Shown: positions 50,804 to 62,500 of the stretch, piece after piece
How the letters are laid out: each line of letters opens with the position of its first letter
Position numbering within the stretch: position 1 is the first letter of the stretch
From: Pardosa pseudoannulata
Taxonomy: Eukaryota; Arthropoda; Arachnida; Araneae; Lycosidae
Direction: 5' to 3'
NCBI GenBank assembly: GCA_032207245.1
Contig: CM063503.1
Span: 105,001,256-105,065,255 of the forward strand
Length of the DNA stretch: 64,000 bases
Translations under genes and position numbers: made by a program
Notes under the pieces: generated by a model
Database searches by the model: none
The model's input: the letters and a program-made list of their open reading frames with translations, nothing else
What the model was told of the DNA's origin: nothing

Positions 50804-53800
50804 TCTGGTATTAGTATTAACTATTTAATATTAATATAAGTTTATGCTATATTAAATTTTTGTCCAGACGTTTTTCACTCCCCATCCAATTATTTTTTAT
50901 TATCCATGTACTTCCTAGATGGTCACATTGACCCTCGGAGGTTCATAAAAACACATAGAGAACCACTGGACTAGAGAAAAAAGAGGATAGATCATCAATC
51001 TGACGCGCTTCCAGAGAAGCAGGCCTTATAAATTTGAAGGGAAAATAATCTTTAATTAAACAGCTTGAAGGTAAAATTCGAGTGGTCGTGAACAAATGCT
51101 GACTACAACCCCAGATGTGAAATTCGACTAGGGTAAAAGTGCATTATTTCATTAGATGACCTTACATGCAGATGTTAAGCAAATTTTAATCCCGAGAGCA
51201 ATCTAAAACTCATATTGCAAATATGTAAAAAGTGCTAAACAAAATTTGATTTCTTGAAATACCAGATGATAAAATTATTTTTTCCAGAATAAATTGTTTT
51301 GCTTCTCCATTTTAATTTTGTCTTTGATTTTAAAGTGTTTTCTATAGTTGTTACTTTTATGACTTTTTGTTGAATGCTCATATCATAGGGGATTAATAAT
51401 TAATTTATAAGGAAGAATACATTTTTAAGTATGTCCTAATGACTATCAATAATGTCCTAGTGAGATCTTCAGTGAAAATATCGTATTGAAAATATCATGA
51501 AATATAAAAATTGCATAGCAAGTTTAATACTTGAAATAAATTAGCAGTGTTGTACAGAAACTCCGCAAATATTGAAATAATATGATATGATTTGATTTGA
51601 TTCTGTAGTCTGGGGAAAAATTTTAAGTATAACACAAAATCTTATCAAGACTTGAAATTGTACTAACACAAAAATCTGTATAGGAGTTTGAAACAATTAT
51701 TTTCAAACTGACAAGTCTGTAATTTTCCTTTTGCATCATATTTATTTAAACTTATCTGAAAATTCTTTCTCGAATATATTGCACTTATTTAAGAAATCCC
51801 CAAATGAACGGAGTGAGAAATGACATGTCACCTTAGTTATTTCGTTTTATTTCTTTTTCTTCAGATGATTATTGACCTTACAGAATCGGTATTCGATAAC
51901 AGAAAGACATTTTTGCTTTGATTAACATGCAACTATATTGTTTCATAATATTCTACCTCTGCCATTTGAACCAAGCGAAAATAAGAACTATACAATATTA
52001 TAATAAGATATCAAGCATTGCTTTTGAAATGAGAATAATTACACCAATATATTAAATAAAATTAGTTGTAAGAAATTTAATATTAGAACTAACTCATACT
52101 ATCTAATCACTTACTAGCTTTCAACAAAAATAATGGTTTATCTCAAAATCAAATTTCTTTTTAATAACACAATGCTTAAAACGTACTAACACATTAAGTG
52201 GAAGATTCCCATTCATGCCGATATAACATTAGCAAATAAACTTCTTTTAAATTCAGCTAAGGAACTGGAGTATAAGGCTTGTATTTTTTGCTATAGATGA
52301 TTTATTACCTTTCGCCTGTATAATAAATTATGCATGAATGCGCATAAGGAAATAGTTTTTTTCTCTTAGAAGATCTATATGGAGTATTAGATTTAGTTGA
52401 TCATAAATTGATTATTAGATAGACTGTTATGCAGTATAGAACATTTTCCTCTGGGTATATTTAGCAAAATAATTTTTTTTTATTTTGTTACAGCATATAT
52501 AGAAAACTCGATCTACCTAAAATCGATTTTTTGTGAAGATGATGTAGATTTAAAATTAAGTTATTAGTTGAAACAATAGATAATGATGGACTAATATATA
52601 CAGATCTCGTGATCAAGACCACTGATGTAGATATATTGTTAAGATGGATGCTTGTAGCTGTTTTGAATCTGTTCTGAGTAGTTGGTCTCCAATCTAATTA
52701 ACTCTCGAGTAGTTGAAGTATTGATTATAGTGATACAAACCAATCACCCCCACAATGCTCTTTTGCTAGGCTACACAACAGAAAATTATTTAAGTCTCTT
52801 GTTAAACAAGAACTATTTCGTAAAAAATTAACTAATTATGAACTTAGTCTAGGCTTTCAGAATCTTTTTACTACGTTAGTCTAAGTAACTCTCAGAGGTA
52901 TCATATATGATGCAAAAATTTTCCCTTTATTTGATTCTGATAAAACTGTAAATCAAAAGCCTTTTTATCAATTCTTATATGATGCTTCAGATTAATATTT
53001 TTCTTTATTTGATTCCCGGGAGATATTGAAAGTGACTACTAAAAAGGAGATAAAGATATATTAATTTTAATGTGTTAATTGCTATTAACTTCTTGATAAA
53101 AATTAAACTTTTTATGGAGTATGCGATAAATATTTCTTCTTCATTCATCTTCTTCATTCAATTTTAAATACTTGAAGTGAGAGAGTACATGCAGTATGTA
53201 TGTAAGAATGTATGGACCACTGATTAAAACAAAACAAAATTACAAAGTAGATATGTATTTTGACATATTCGTCTTTACTTGAATTGGATATTGGTTTTAT
53301 TTACTTTTTTGTTAATTTTTTAACAATCCTCCATGCCAGGATATGTTGCCATACATTTAGAATGTAACTTTACCTTTAAGATAATATTGATTACGACAAA
53401 ATAAATTACAAATTAAGTATGATCTACTTTGCCATATTTATTTTTAACTCGACTTGCATATTTGTTTTTTATTACTTTTGTATTCAAACAACCATGGCAT
53501 AAAATGTCATGGTATATTTAAAAAGTTACTTTACCTTTAAGAGATTGTTTTATAGTTAAAATAAACTAATAAGAAAAATAGATGCCATGCATTTGAATAT
53601 TACATATATTTAATCGGTAAATATAAAAAAAATTTGATACATTTTAAACAAATATTTCTGAAAATTTGAAAGTAAAATCCTTAATGAAAAATTTAAAAAT
53701 TTTATTAGGGGCAAAAGTATAAATTTATTAATTTCGTATTTAAAAAACTACCCCTTAATGTTCAAGAATCATCTTTAAGCAAGATGTATACAATATAATA

Positions 53801-55192
53801 AGGTTTTAAGGAGTTTTTAGAAGTCTACATTCAACATAATTATGCAACTTATAAAAATAAAATGATGAGGATATTAGTTATAAAGATATTTTTAGTCACT
53901 GAAAGTATAATAAAGAAAAAGTTTAATTAAAATCACTTTAATTTTACATGTTATATACTGTTTTTTTATTTGATTGCGGTATGGGTATATTGCATATGAA
54001 ACATGCTTCTACACTCTTAGAATTCTACTAACTATAGAAAAAACATTAGAAAGGAACAAATATGACATGCATCCTAGAAAAACTGCTTGTTTTATTTAAA
54101 TCCCAGATTGAATTCTTTCTTACCAATTTTCACGCATACTGAAGCCAATTGATAAAATGTCATTGTTGTAAGAATTTTAGGAAATTCTTTCAGTTAGTTT
54201 ACGAAATATTTCAATTTAGAAATAAGGATAGTTTAGCTTTTTTACACTAAAAAAGGCAATTTCAATGTCACCAAATCATGGTTGAAGTAGTAAATTGTGA
54301 AAAATTTAAATGAATGTCTGTTTTCATAGATTTCTTCAAAAGGGAGCAGAGGAATAAAGTAAATTCAAATGTCAATACTTTACAGCCTTAAAGTGATTTC
54401 CTATATTTTTCATATTGTCCATTTTTCTCCCAAAGTTTCCTTGAGGTATTACTCAATACTTCCATGCTATTTTACTAAAGTGATATACACGTCCAATTCA
54501 CTATTGAGATGAATTTTTTAGGATAGTGTAAAGTAATTCTTATATCATTAGGATATTTCCATATATTTTCAAACTCAAGTTCTCAACTTCAAGTTTCCCT
54601 CAATTACTTTTCAACTTATTTAGTAAAATTCTTATTTCCACATTATTTTATAGTCTGTCGTCAAACACAATCAGTCCATCCTTCAGAAACCAAAAAGTAT
54701 TTTACAATTTTTTTTCTTATTTTAGGATGGCATTATTTATAGCCATTTCAAAATAATTTTAAGAAAATGGCTACAGATCCAAATACTGGATGAATCATTT
54801 GGATGACCTGAGTGGAATTATGGTATCATTAATGTTTAATATAAATGTGAAGTTGATATAAGATCTTTCAGGGAAACATTCCTTATAAATAATAAAGCAC
54901 GAATGTCAATTCAATTCACATAGGATGTAGGAGAAAAGGATTCTAGCATAGTGATTTAAAAGCGTGGCTACTATGCAGATAACAGAAAGAAATTCTCGAC
55001 ATTACCATGGATAAAACTAGTCGTTAATCACCGGCTTTAAGAAGTAGGTTTTGATCTCAATAAACAATGTGCTAGAAAATAAAAAAATGAAAGTAGTACA
55101 TGTAACAAATTTATGAGAAAGAAAATATACTTTTAATTCTTATCCACATGTACTTCAGAAGTAAGATGGTTCTCTTTATCTGGGATTAATAA
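50804..55192. other. AT-rich stretch, no gene seen
   Basis: A patch at about 50880-51190 has higher G+C and may be old transposon DNA, but no family was recognised. The remainder is featureless. Confidence 0.55.
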
Positions 55193-55257
55193 CTCCAAAG
55201 TATACAACTACTTCTTCATATATTTTAATTATGGATCAGTAGTTGTATACTTTGGAG
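55193..55257. repeat. perfect 20-bp inverted repeat (hairpin)
   Basis: CTCCAAAGTATACAACTACT at 55193-55212 is the exact reverse complement of 55238-55257, with a 25-nt AT-rich loop between them. In RNA this would be a fully paired 20-bp stem. No longer pairing was seen outside the stem. It could be a tiny fold-back element, a recent local inversion-duplication, or a small-RNA precursor; nothing decides between these. Confidence 0.95.
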
Positions 55258-56156
55258 AAAAAATCTCCAATTATCAACTTCGAAATATTGGTATAAAATG
55301 AACACCTTAAAACAAATCTTTACCGATTTATATATAAAAAAAGGCTTGTTTGGTTAAATAAACATTTGATTTAATAAATTGAATATGTTAAAGAAAGCTA
55401 CTCCAGTAATGAAATGTCATTGAAAATTTTTAAATCAGCATAAATTTCAGAAGTTACTCGACATATGTAAGGATAATAAAAGGAATAGGATTTTTACTAT
55501 AAAAGTAAAACAAATGAAATACATCAAACTATACGAGTTCAACCCTTTTATCGACTAAAAGAATTTGTCGAAATCGTATCTTTGTCACAATCAATAGTAC
55601 TGTCATCGATTTTAGGCTGCTTTCGTGACATATGTCCTTTTATTAGGCGCAGAGACTGTCTCCAAACGATGAGAACTGATCGATTATTTGTTCCAATCCG
55701 ATTAAAAGTGTTTTTAAATTCGAAATATTTTGTTTTTGACCATTTCTTGACATTAGATCTTCAAAATAGACGTTTTCCTGGTTCAGTGGGTTGTACTTTT
55801 AATCGGACAGATCCATAACTTATCGTAGTGTGTGTGTAAGAGATGACAGAAGAGCTACCATAAACACTTCAGAAGGGAACATAACACATGGTTTTCTTAG
55901 CGTCATATTTCAAATAAGTATTGACATTAGATAATTTAGTATTTTAGGGTTCTTTATTTCTAATTTATCTCAAGTGCATGAAATAAATTTAGATTGCTGA
56001 TTTCTGTAAAAATAGAAAGACAAAAGCTAATGAGTTATTATAAATATATACATTTTGAAAACAAAAGTTTCAAATGGTATGCAGTTGAAAAATTTGAAAA
56101 GAACAATGAATATCAAATGCAATTTACTTAATATTTGAAAAGTATAACATAATTTA

Positions 56157-56160
<4 letters not shown>
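55258..56160. other. no gene accepted
   Basis: A 78-codon frame at 55582-55818 (+) lies in a slightly G+C-richer patch, with arginine-rich residues (RRRDCLQTMRTDR). It does not start at ATG and no family was recognised. Confidence 0.5.

Positions 56161-56241
<81 letters not shown>
56161..56241. repeat. (TA)n microsatellite, ~81 bp
   Basis: A perfect TA array. Confidence 0.97.
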
Positions 56242-56244
<3 letters not shown>

Positions 56245-56354
56245 AAATATTACACTTGAAATAGCTATCCAAGATTCTCTTTTCCCCCTACTCATTATTT
56301 TATATCCATTTTCCCAGCAACAAAATCTCAGAATTAAAAAGAGTGTTCGCTGCT

Positions 56355-56619
56355 TAAATTCTTTCACGGCACTCTCCTAAAGCTAATTCTGAAATAAATG
56401 CCAATTTTTTGTCTACTCGCCACATTTTCCCCCTATCTCAACAAAATTGTTCACTTTTCCAATGATCCAAATTCCTGTATGATTGCTAATAACACTGACT
56501 ACGCTGCTCTTTCTTGGAAAATAATTCGTATTATCTTTGGCTATGGGGCTGACTTTGTAATAGAAAAATGTTTTCATCTATCATTAATTGCTCTGCATTA
56601 AGTAATGATTCACCACGGA
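56355..56619 (-). repeat. unclassified repeat, copy A of an inverted pair
   Basis: The reverse complement aligns with 56897-57185. Shared landmarks, in order, are TCCGTGGTGAA, TTTTCTATTA.AAAGT, GTCAG.GTTATTA, GATCATTGGAAAA.TGAAC, GGAAAATGTGGC and TTTATTTCAGA. Similarity is moderate, with indels. The 67-codon plus-strand frame here (56398-56601) is probably antisense noise. Confidence 0.85.
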
Positions 56620-56896
56620 CTGATAGTTGAATGGAGCCAGAGTTTTTATTAATTAGGCTTCACATTGCTCAGTAAACCCATACAATTGAAAATAAGAGCT
56701 AAATTTTCTTATGTGATTTATGGATTAGTTTCACCGTGTTATACACACACACATATGTGTGTATGTAACTTGCAGAATTTCTTTCAATATCACACCCGAA
56801 AATAGTCCCTATTATATGTGATTACTTGGGCTTACTGCCCAATGAGTGAGCCTAAGTATTTTGCGGTCGTTATTCCATTACAAGGAAGCAGCAAAA

Positions 56897-57185
56897 TCCG
56901 TGGTGAAACTAACTTTATTCCAGACTAGGGAAAGACTCCGACAAAAACAGAGCATGGAATGATTAACAAAAACACTTTTCTATTATAAAGTTCACCCTAC
57001 ACCGAAAGAAGATGGGAAGATAATAAAATGACAATAAATCTGTCAGCGTTATTAACAGTATGAAATAAACTTAGATCATTGGAAAAATGAACCATTTGTA
57101 CTGAGACAGCTGGAAAATGTGGCCAGTGGACAGAAAATAAGGTTTTATTTCAGAGTTATCTTTGGGAGAAGGGTAAAAATAATTA
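56897..57185 (+). repeat. unclassified repeat, copy B of an inverted pair
   Basis: It matches the reverse complement of 56355-56619 over its length, with about 277 bp between copies. The segment near 57110-57185 weakly resembles a Tc1 core in one frame (ENVASGQKI), but the match is too poor to classify. It may be an old DNA transposon fragment. Confidence 0.85.
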
Positions 57186-57336
57186 GAACAATGGTTGTGT
57201 TATTAACTTATAATTTTCAAGGCTATGAATCCAACCTGAAAAAATTTTGCTTACTCCTTTTCAGAAATAAAAAAATAATGTTAATTACCACTATATTTCT
57301 AAACAGATTTCAAAAATAAAACATACTGACTTGGTC

Positions 57337-57412
57337 TATGGCGGGAAGAATCGAACCAACGGATTTTACTTTATTAGTAAGACGTTCTATGTAACTCAGT
57401 TAATGAGTCGTG
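57337..57412 (-). mobile_element. tRNA-like fragment, probable SINE head
   Basis: The minus strand shows CGACTCATTAACTGAGTTAC (A-box region) and, about 45 nt later, GTTGGTTCGATTCTTCCCGCC (B box GGTTCGATTC). The acceptor and anticodon stems are degraded, so a working tRNA is unlikely. It differs from the other SINE heads in the window. Confidence 0.6.
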
Positions 57413-57938
57413 GCTAAAACGGGGAAATTTTTTTCTAAAGATAACTACAGACTAGAAAGTGTTGGTTTTCCACGTAGTTTTTTAGTTATTTGAGCGGGTA
57501 CTAAAATATTTCAATATCTTTCTAGCTGATTACATTGTAAAAGTTATTCACGACACATGTTTCTGAAGTATAATTTCTCCTAAAAAAACATAATTTTAAA
57601 AATATGCTTGATAAGTAACATCAAAAGTCTAGTAAAAATTATGAACAAAATAAACCGCATGGATACTAAAAAAAAACTAAATTTATTAACTTCTAAAACA
57701 TCAACTGTAGAAATAATTTATAAAGTGGTAATAATGGCGACAACAAATTACACTAAAAGCAAAAATATTTAAACAATTTAGCATTAAATAAGTAAAAAAC
57801 CTAATTCATAACATGAAAAAAAAGGACGTTGTTCAGTTTTGTAAGGTGGCCCAGAGAACTCTTCCCTGATTTTCATGCATCTAGGATATAACATTAAGGC
57901 ACGATAGTTTAAAATACATCTACACTAAGTTCGTTTCG

Positions 57939-57941
<3 letters not shown>

Positions 57942-57994
<53 letters not shown>
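57942..57994. repeat. (AT)n microsatellite
   Basis: A perfect AT array of about 53 bp. Confidence 0.97.
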
Positions 57995-57997
<3 letters not shown>

Positions 57998-58319
57998 ACG
58001 CTATGACTTTAACCCCCAAGACTATCGGCTGTCTGCATAGAAAATATCCCGAACGTTGGGCCCTCTAAGTTTATCATAAAATAAAGAAACTAGCCTAAAT
58101 TTGTTTTGTTGAACTGGACTCAGCAAGTAATTTACTCTAATATTCAGACGAACTAAAAATCTGTTTTAATATTCTACCAAATGAATGAAAGGGTTCAAGA
58201 GATCGAACTTTTAACGGCACAGATCGTTTGATTTAAAATAATGAATTTGAACTGCGTGGGAGGTCATAGGAAACAAAAATCAGTGGATTGGGGAATTCTC
58301 TGTCTAAATATGCAACACA

Positions 58320-58766
58320 AATGAACTCCACAGACGTTGAACTCCACCACCACCACCACATTGCATAAAATGGTTTTTGAAGAATAATTCTTTATAGAAT
58401 GGGAGGTTATCTGGAACCAGAACGAACACTTTCTTCCAATGCAGCAGACGATACATACATTATTCTAACCCCTATACAAGTCTGTAAAGCTGTCACTAAC
58501 TTATCAATATCGGAGAGCACCTGTAGCTTAAGGTATGCTACGGACGTGAGTAACATTACTCCCACTGGGTCCTCGCAAATCAGAAGAAAAGACCAAGTAG
58601 AACTTGGCCTGCCACCCCCAGACGTATTATCCGAGAACTTGGAAAACATTGTAACCATGAAAATATTTTTCATTCCCCAGTCACGGCGGATCTCTGGCGG
58701 ACTCTATTTGTGAACCTGCAACCTTTCAGTTACGAACCTTTACCGACTGAGCTACCGCGGCTCACT
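58320..58766 (-). mobile_element. long tRNA-derived SINE-like element
   Basis: On the minus strand the head is GAGCCGCGGTAGCTCAGTCG, containing an A box, followed by GGTTGCAGGTTCACAAAT, a degenerate B box. After this tRNA-like part (about 58690-58766) comes a body of about 300 bp with much higher G+C than the background. It ends near a (TGG)n run (58349-58362) where a simple-repeat tail is expected. Both strands of the body have open frames (58399-58713 plus, 58407-58673 minus). These follow from its composition, and neither resembles a known protein. The exact 3' end and target duplication were not found. Confidence 0.65.
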
Positions 58767-58958
58767 CCAACGAAACTGGCAGAAACGTTTTACTCGATAA
58801 TCAGTTAATATATACTGATCACTAGTGTGGACATTCTGGCCCTTCTACCCAACCATTGTCCTTTCCCAGCAAATCTCAGTAAATTCCAAAATAACAAATA
58901 CAGGAAAACCAAGATGTAAATTAGGCAGAAATGGTGAGGAACAACACCAACATTTTAA

Positions 58959-59525
58959 CCCCTTCCGGTAAAATGACGAATCTAGCTCGTCATTAGTTTT
59001 TCATTCCATAACGCACAATGACGAGCTACACTCGTCATGCGATTAAATTTACTGTTAAATATGATAATTAATTTAGTTTAAAATTTCTAGTGTATTGAAT
59101 TTGGCAACACTTATCACTTTTGAAAATCACAAGTCACTATTGCATATTATTTACTTAGAATTTCTTGGTACAAGTCATTGCCAAATTAATGAGTCAGAAT
59201 AAAAGAAAACCTACTAAGAAATGCCGTGTGTGTTACAAGAATCAAATTAAAAGTGAGACTACTTGGCGGTGTAAACAATTAAGAATTCCTTTGCACTTTG
59301 TTTTGAAAAGTACCACTAGCTTGAAGACTATTATCTGTATACCATATTAATGTTTTGCTTTGATATTTTCTTAATTTTACTGTTTCTGATATTATTTAAC
59401 ACTATGTAAAAAGTGGATTTTATTTCAGAATATGTAAGAATTGTAAAATGAAACAAATTTTTTAAATAAAAATTAAATGATTATTTCATGCACAGTTTTT
59501 CATTATTAAATCATACCGGAAGGGG
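58959..59525 (+). mobile_element. piggyBac-type MITE, copy 4 (longest)
   Basis: TTAA lies at 58955-58958 and 59526-59529, with 12-bp perfect termini CCCCTTCCGGTA and TACCGGAAGGGG. At 567 bp this is the most complete copy. Twin hairpins occupy roughly 58970-59041; the first has one mismatch (GACGAA opposite CTCGTC). The transposase remnant and the full AT-rich tail, including the segment missing from copy 2, are present. Confidence 0.94.
59165..59350 (+). pseudogene. remnant of piggyBac transposase C-terminal domain (copy 4)
   Basis: The frame opens at TTG and first reaches ATG at MSQNKRK. It carries CRVC, a Cys 12 residues later (CKQL in place of CxxC), then IPLHF. As in the other copies, the terminal CFEKYH motif is present only in a different frame, so the break predates the spread of these four copies. 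Confidence 0.85.
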
Positions 59526-59529
59526 TTAA

Positions 59530-62500
59530 GTACGAACTTTCAAAAAGAATTCCAACTAAAACGACCACTAGAAAGCATAAAAGGACCATGGGAAGATCAA
59601 GTCATAAAAAGAGGTTTGTGGCAACTATAATAAACATCCTATTCAGTAAGCTAATGAAGAACATATACAACCTGGGCATATTATGGAACGAACGGAAAAC
59701 GTTCGTCAGTGTTTCAAAACAAAATCCTAGAAACTACATCTTGGAAAAGACAAATTGTTCCCAGACACAAAATTTCTTAATTTTTTAACTTTAAATAAAT
59801 TAAATATACAAATAAATATGAATAAATTTGAAAAAAATTAGCGTTGTAAAATTCCACAAGATGTCAGTAAGAATCTCTACAAAATTTCATGATTGTAAGT
59901 TGTATCGTTCTGGAAAAATCGTGTTTATATACAACCACACTAAGTCCTTTATGCATTAGCTATAATTAAAGTTTGGAAAAATAAATTATTTGCATTTAAG
60001 TTTAATTTTATTGTATTAAATATGATATAAAATCAGTAAAAATGTTTCCTTGGATTTTCACTCAACAATTATTAGTTACCGTCAAAATATATATGAAATC
60101 CTGGATATCCAGTGGATGCCCAATGAAGCCTGTGTGGTGTTAGAATATAGAGAAATTTGTCTTCATAAAGTTTTAAACTGTTAATTTCCTAATATGAATA
60201 TTGTACTAATTATAAACAACTTACAAGGTAAATAAATATATAATACATGAGTGAAAAAATTAAGTTAATTTCAAATTTATTTTTTGATCTTTTGAACTCA
60301 TTAACAGCTTTTTTATACATATATATTTGTGTATATACATCGTTAAAAATATAAATACATATTGAGATGGTTTCGTCACATTGCTTTTAGAGTTAATATA
60401 CTATAATACAATACTGTATATTTTTCTACAGAGTGCGTGAACCTTTCTGTAAGAGAAATCTGACTTTTAGCTAGAAAATCAATCATTTAATACAGTTTTC
60501 TCATACTCCGTCTCTTTCAGATTCTCATTCTTTAACGTGTAAGGTAAACTACTTTTCGAAAATTTTCTAAAGGGTTAATGGATTCATTCTGGATAGTTTC
60601 GCTTTTGCATGTATTGAATAGTCCAAAATAGAACTATTTCGCATGTCTTAAAGGTTTCATTGTTGGTTTTAATCCTTTATACTTCTAAAAGCCACAATGC
60701 TACTGAGAGTTTCATTCTTAGGGAAAAGATTCCTTTAAACTTTTGAATATTTTGATCTTTTTAAGTTGGAAAAATTTTCTTTCTTTATATAAAGGATGGT
60801 GCATATGCATACTGATATAGAGTTTGAATAAAATCACATCATTGAATCTTCCTTTTCACACCTCACTGCTGGAATATTAATAATAAAATTAATGAAAAAT
60901 AAGATGATATTTTTTCATCAGGGATTGATTTACACTTTAAAAGATTTAAAGAAATGTTATCATTTTCTATAATGTCTGATATTAATTATAAATTAAAAAT
61001 CTTTTAAATTGTCAATTCATACCTCTAAAAATAATTTACGAATAAGCGTAGAAGTTACTTTTATTTAGAAATTAATTTATTACGTAATGAATTTAATTTG
61101 AATTAATTTTGTTACGGAGATTTTAATGTTTATTCATACTAAAGATGGAAAATGATTTAAAATAAAATATAATTATTTAGTTGTAGTTTGGAAATGATGT
61201 TTATTAAATTTATTGTTAGTTTTTTTCTAAAATTATCTAGCATTTTTTTTAAATTTTAATAATTGTTTATTTGAAAATGTCAGAGGATGGTTAAAGCTGA
61301 ATTAAGATAATTTATATGCGGTTATAAGTTTTAAACAATGTTAGAATTATGAGGTTTTAAAAAAATTGTCTAGATATCTTTATGTATGTGGTAATCTTTA
61401 AGAACTTCAGCATAAATTATCATCAGGGATCATCCAAACATTCTGACAAATATTTAGGTACTATCAATTGCGGATTTCAGGCAGTAAGTAGCCGTGCCAT
61501 GTAATCAATAATTAACAGTATTGGTTGAAGCATTCAGGAACCACTGTCTGAGACAATAGAGATTTCAACAGTGCAATAATTATATATTCTTGTTTAAGTA
61601 CCATGAAATGCCACTGATTTATAACAGTAATGTTATATAATGCTGCAGAATATAGTCTGCATTTAGTATGGCGTAATAAGTCTGTTCCGCCTAAGTATAG
61701 TTTATTACAATTTTCTGTGTATTATCTATATATTTAGGTGTTTTGCAGCAGTGTAGTAACATATATTATGCTAAATGAATATCATATTAATTACTATTGT
61801 GAAAGCGAAGGGAGAAAGGTCGCTATTAATATTACAGCTAAAGATATTTGTTAGCTTGAAATCGATAAATTACTACATTAGTTGAATAATGCATTATCAT
61901 GTATTTGCCGCAAGATTATACGTTTCAATTCTTATATTTGATGTAGATCTATACATTCAATAAAAGATCCATTTCTAGTTCTTACACTACAAATAACAAT
62001 TTGCATTAAAAGTATTTTTGTAGTAATTCATCACCATTCACTCTATGGTGCCTATATTCGTTGCATTTATGAAAGTGTATTTTGTAGCAACTAACATTTA
62101 AATAAATAGAAATAATTTGTGCATATTACAAATAAATTAACACTTATATTAATGGTACGTAAGTTAAATCAACTTTATCTTGATAAATAATTCCTTTAAA
62201 GCTCATTATTACATTAATATAAGTGCAAATCACATTAATTTTTAGCATCTAGATTGATGAGAAAAATGAATAATGAAAGTGTGCGTGTGCGTGTTCATAT
62301 ATAAGATTTTTATTATTAATTTCTCCCATTAATATAGAAGCTAAAATTCTATGTGATTTAAAACTATGTCGAAGCGAAAAGGAGCTAAAATTATTGCATA
62401 TTCACTGTTTATACATTTTACAATAAGATACAATGTAAAGCAAAAAAAAAAACTTTATTAATACTTATTGTATCCTTATATGATTATAAAGTTGGAAATG

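Noticed and set aside
55582..55818. 78-codon plus-strand frame with Arg-rich segment
   Set aside because: It has no ATG at the start, no splice signals and no recognisable family. Its length is within chance.
58690..58766. Apparent tRNA gene on the minus strand
   Set aside because: The B box is degenerate and the acceptor stem does not close. It is better explained as the head of a SINE.
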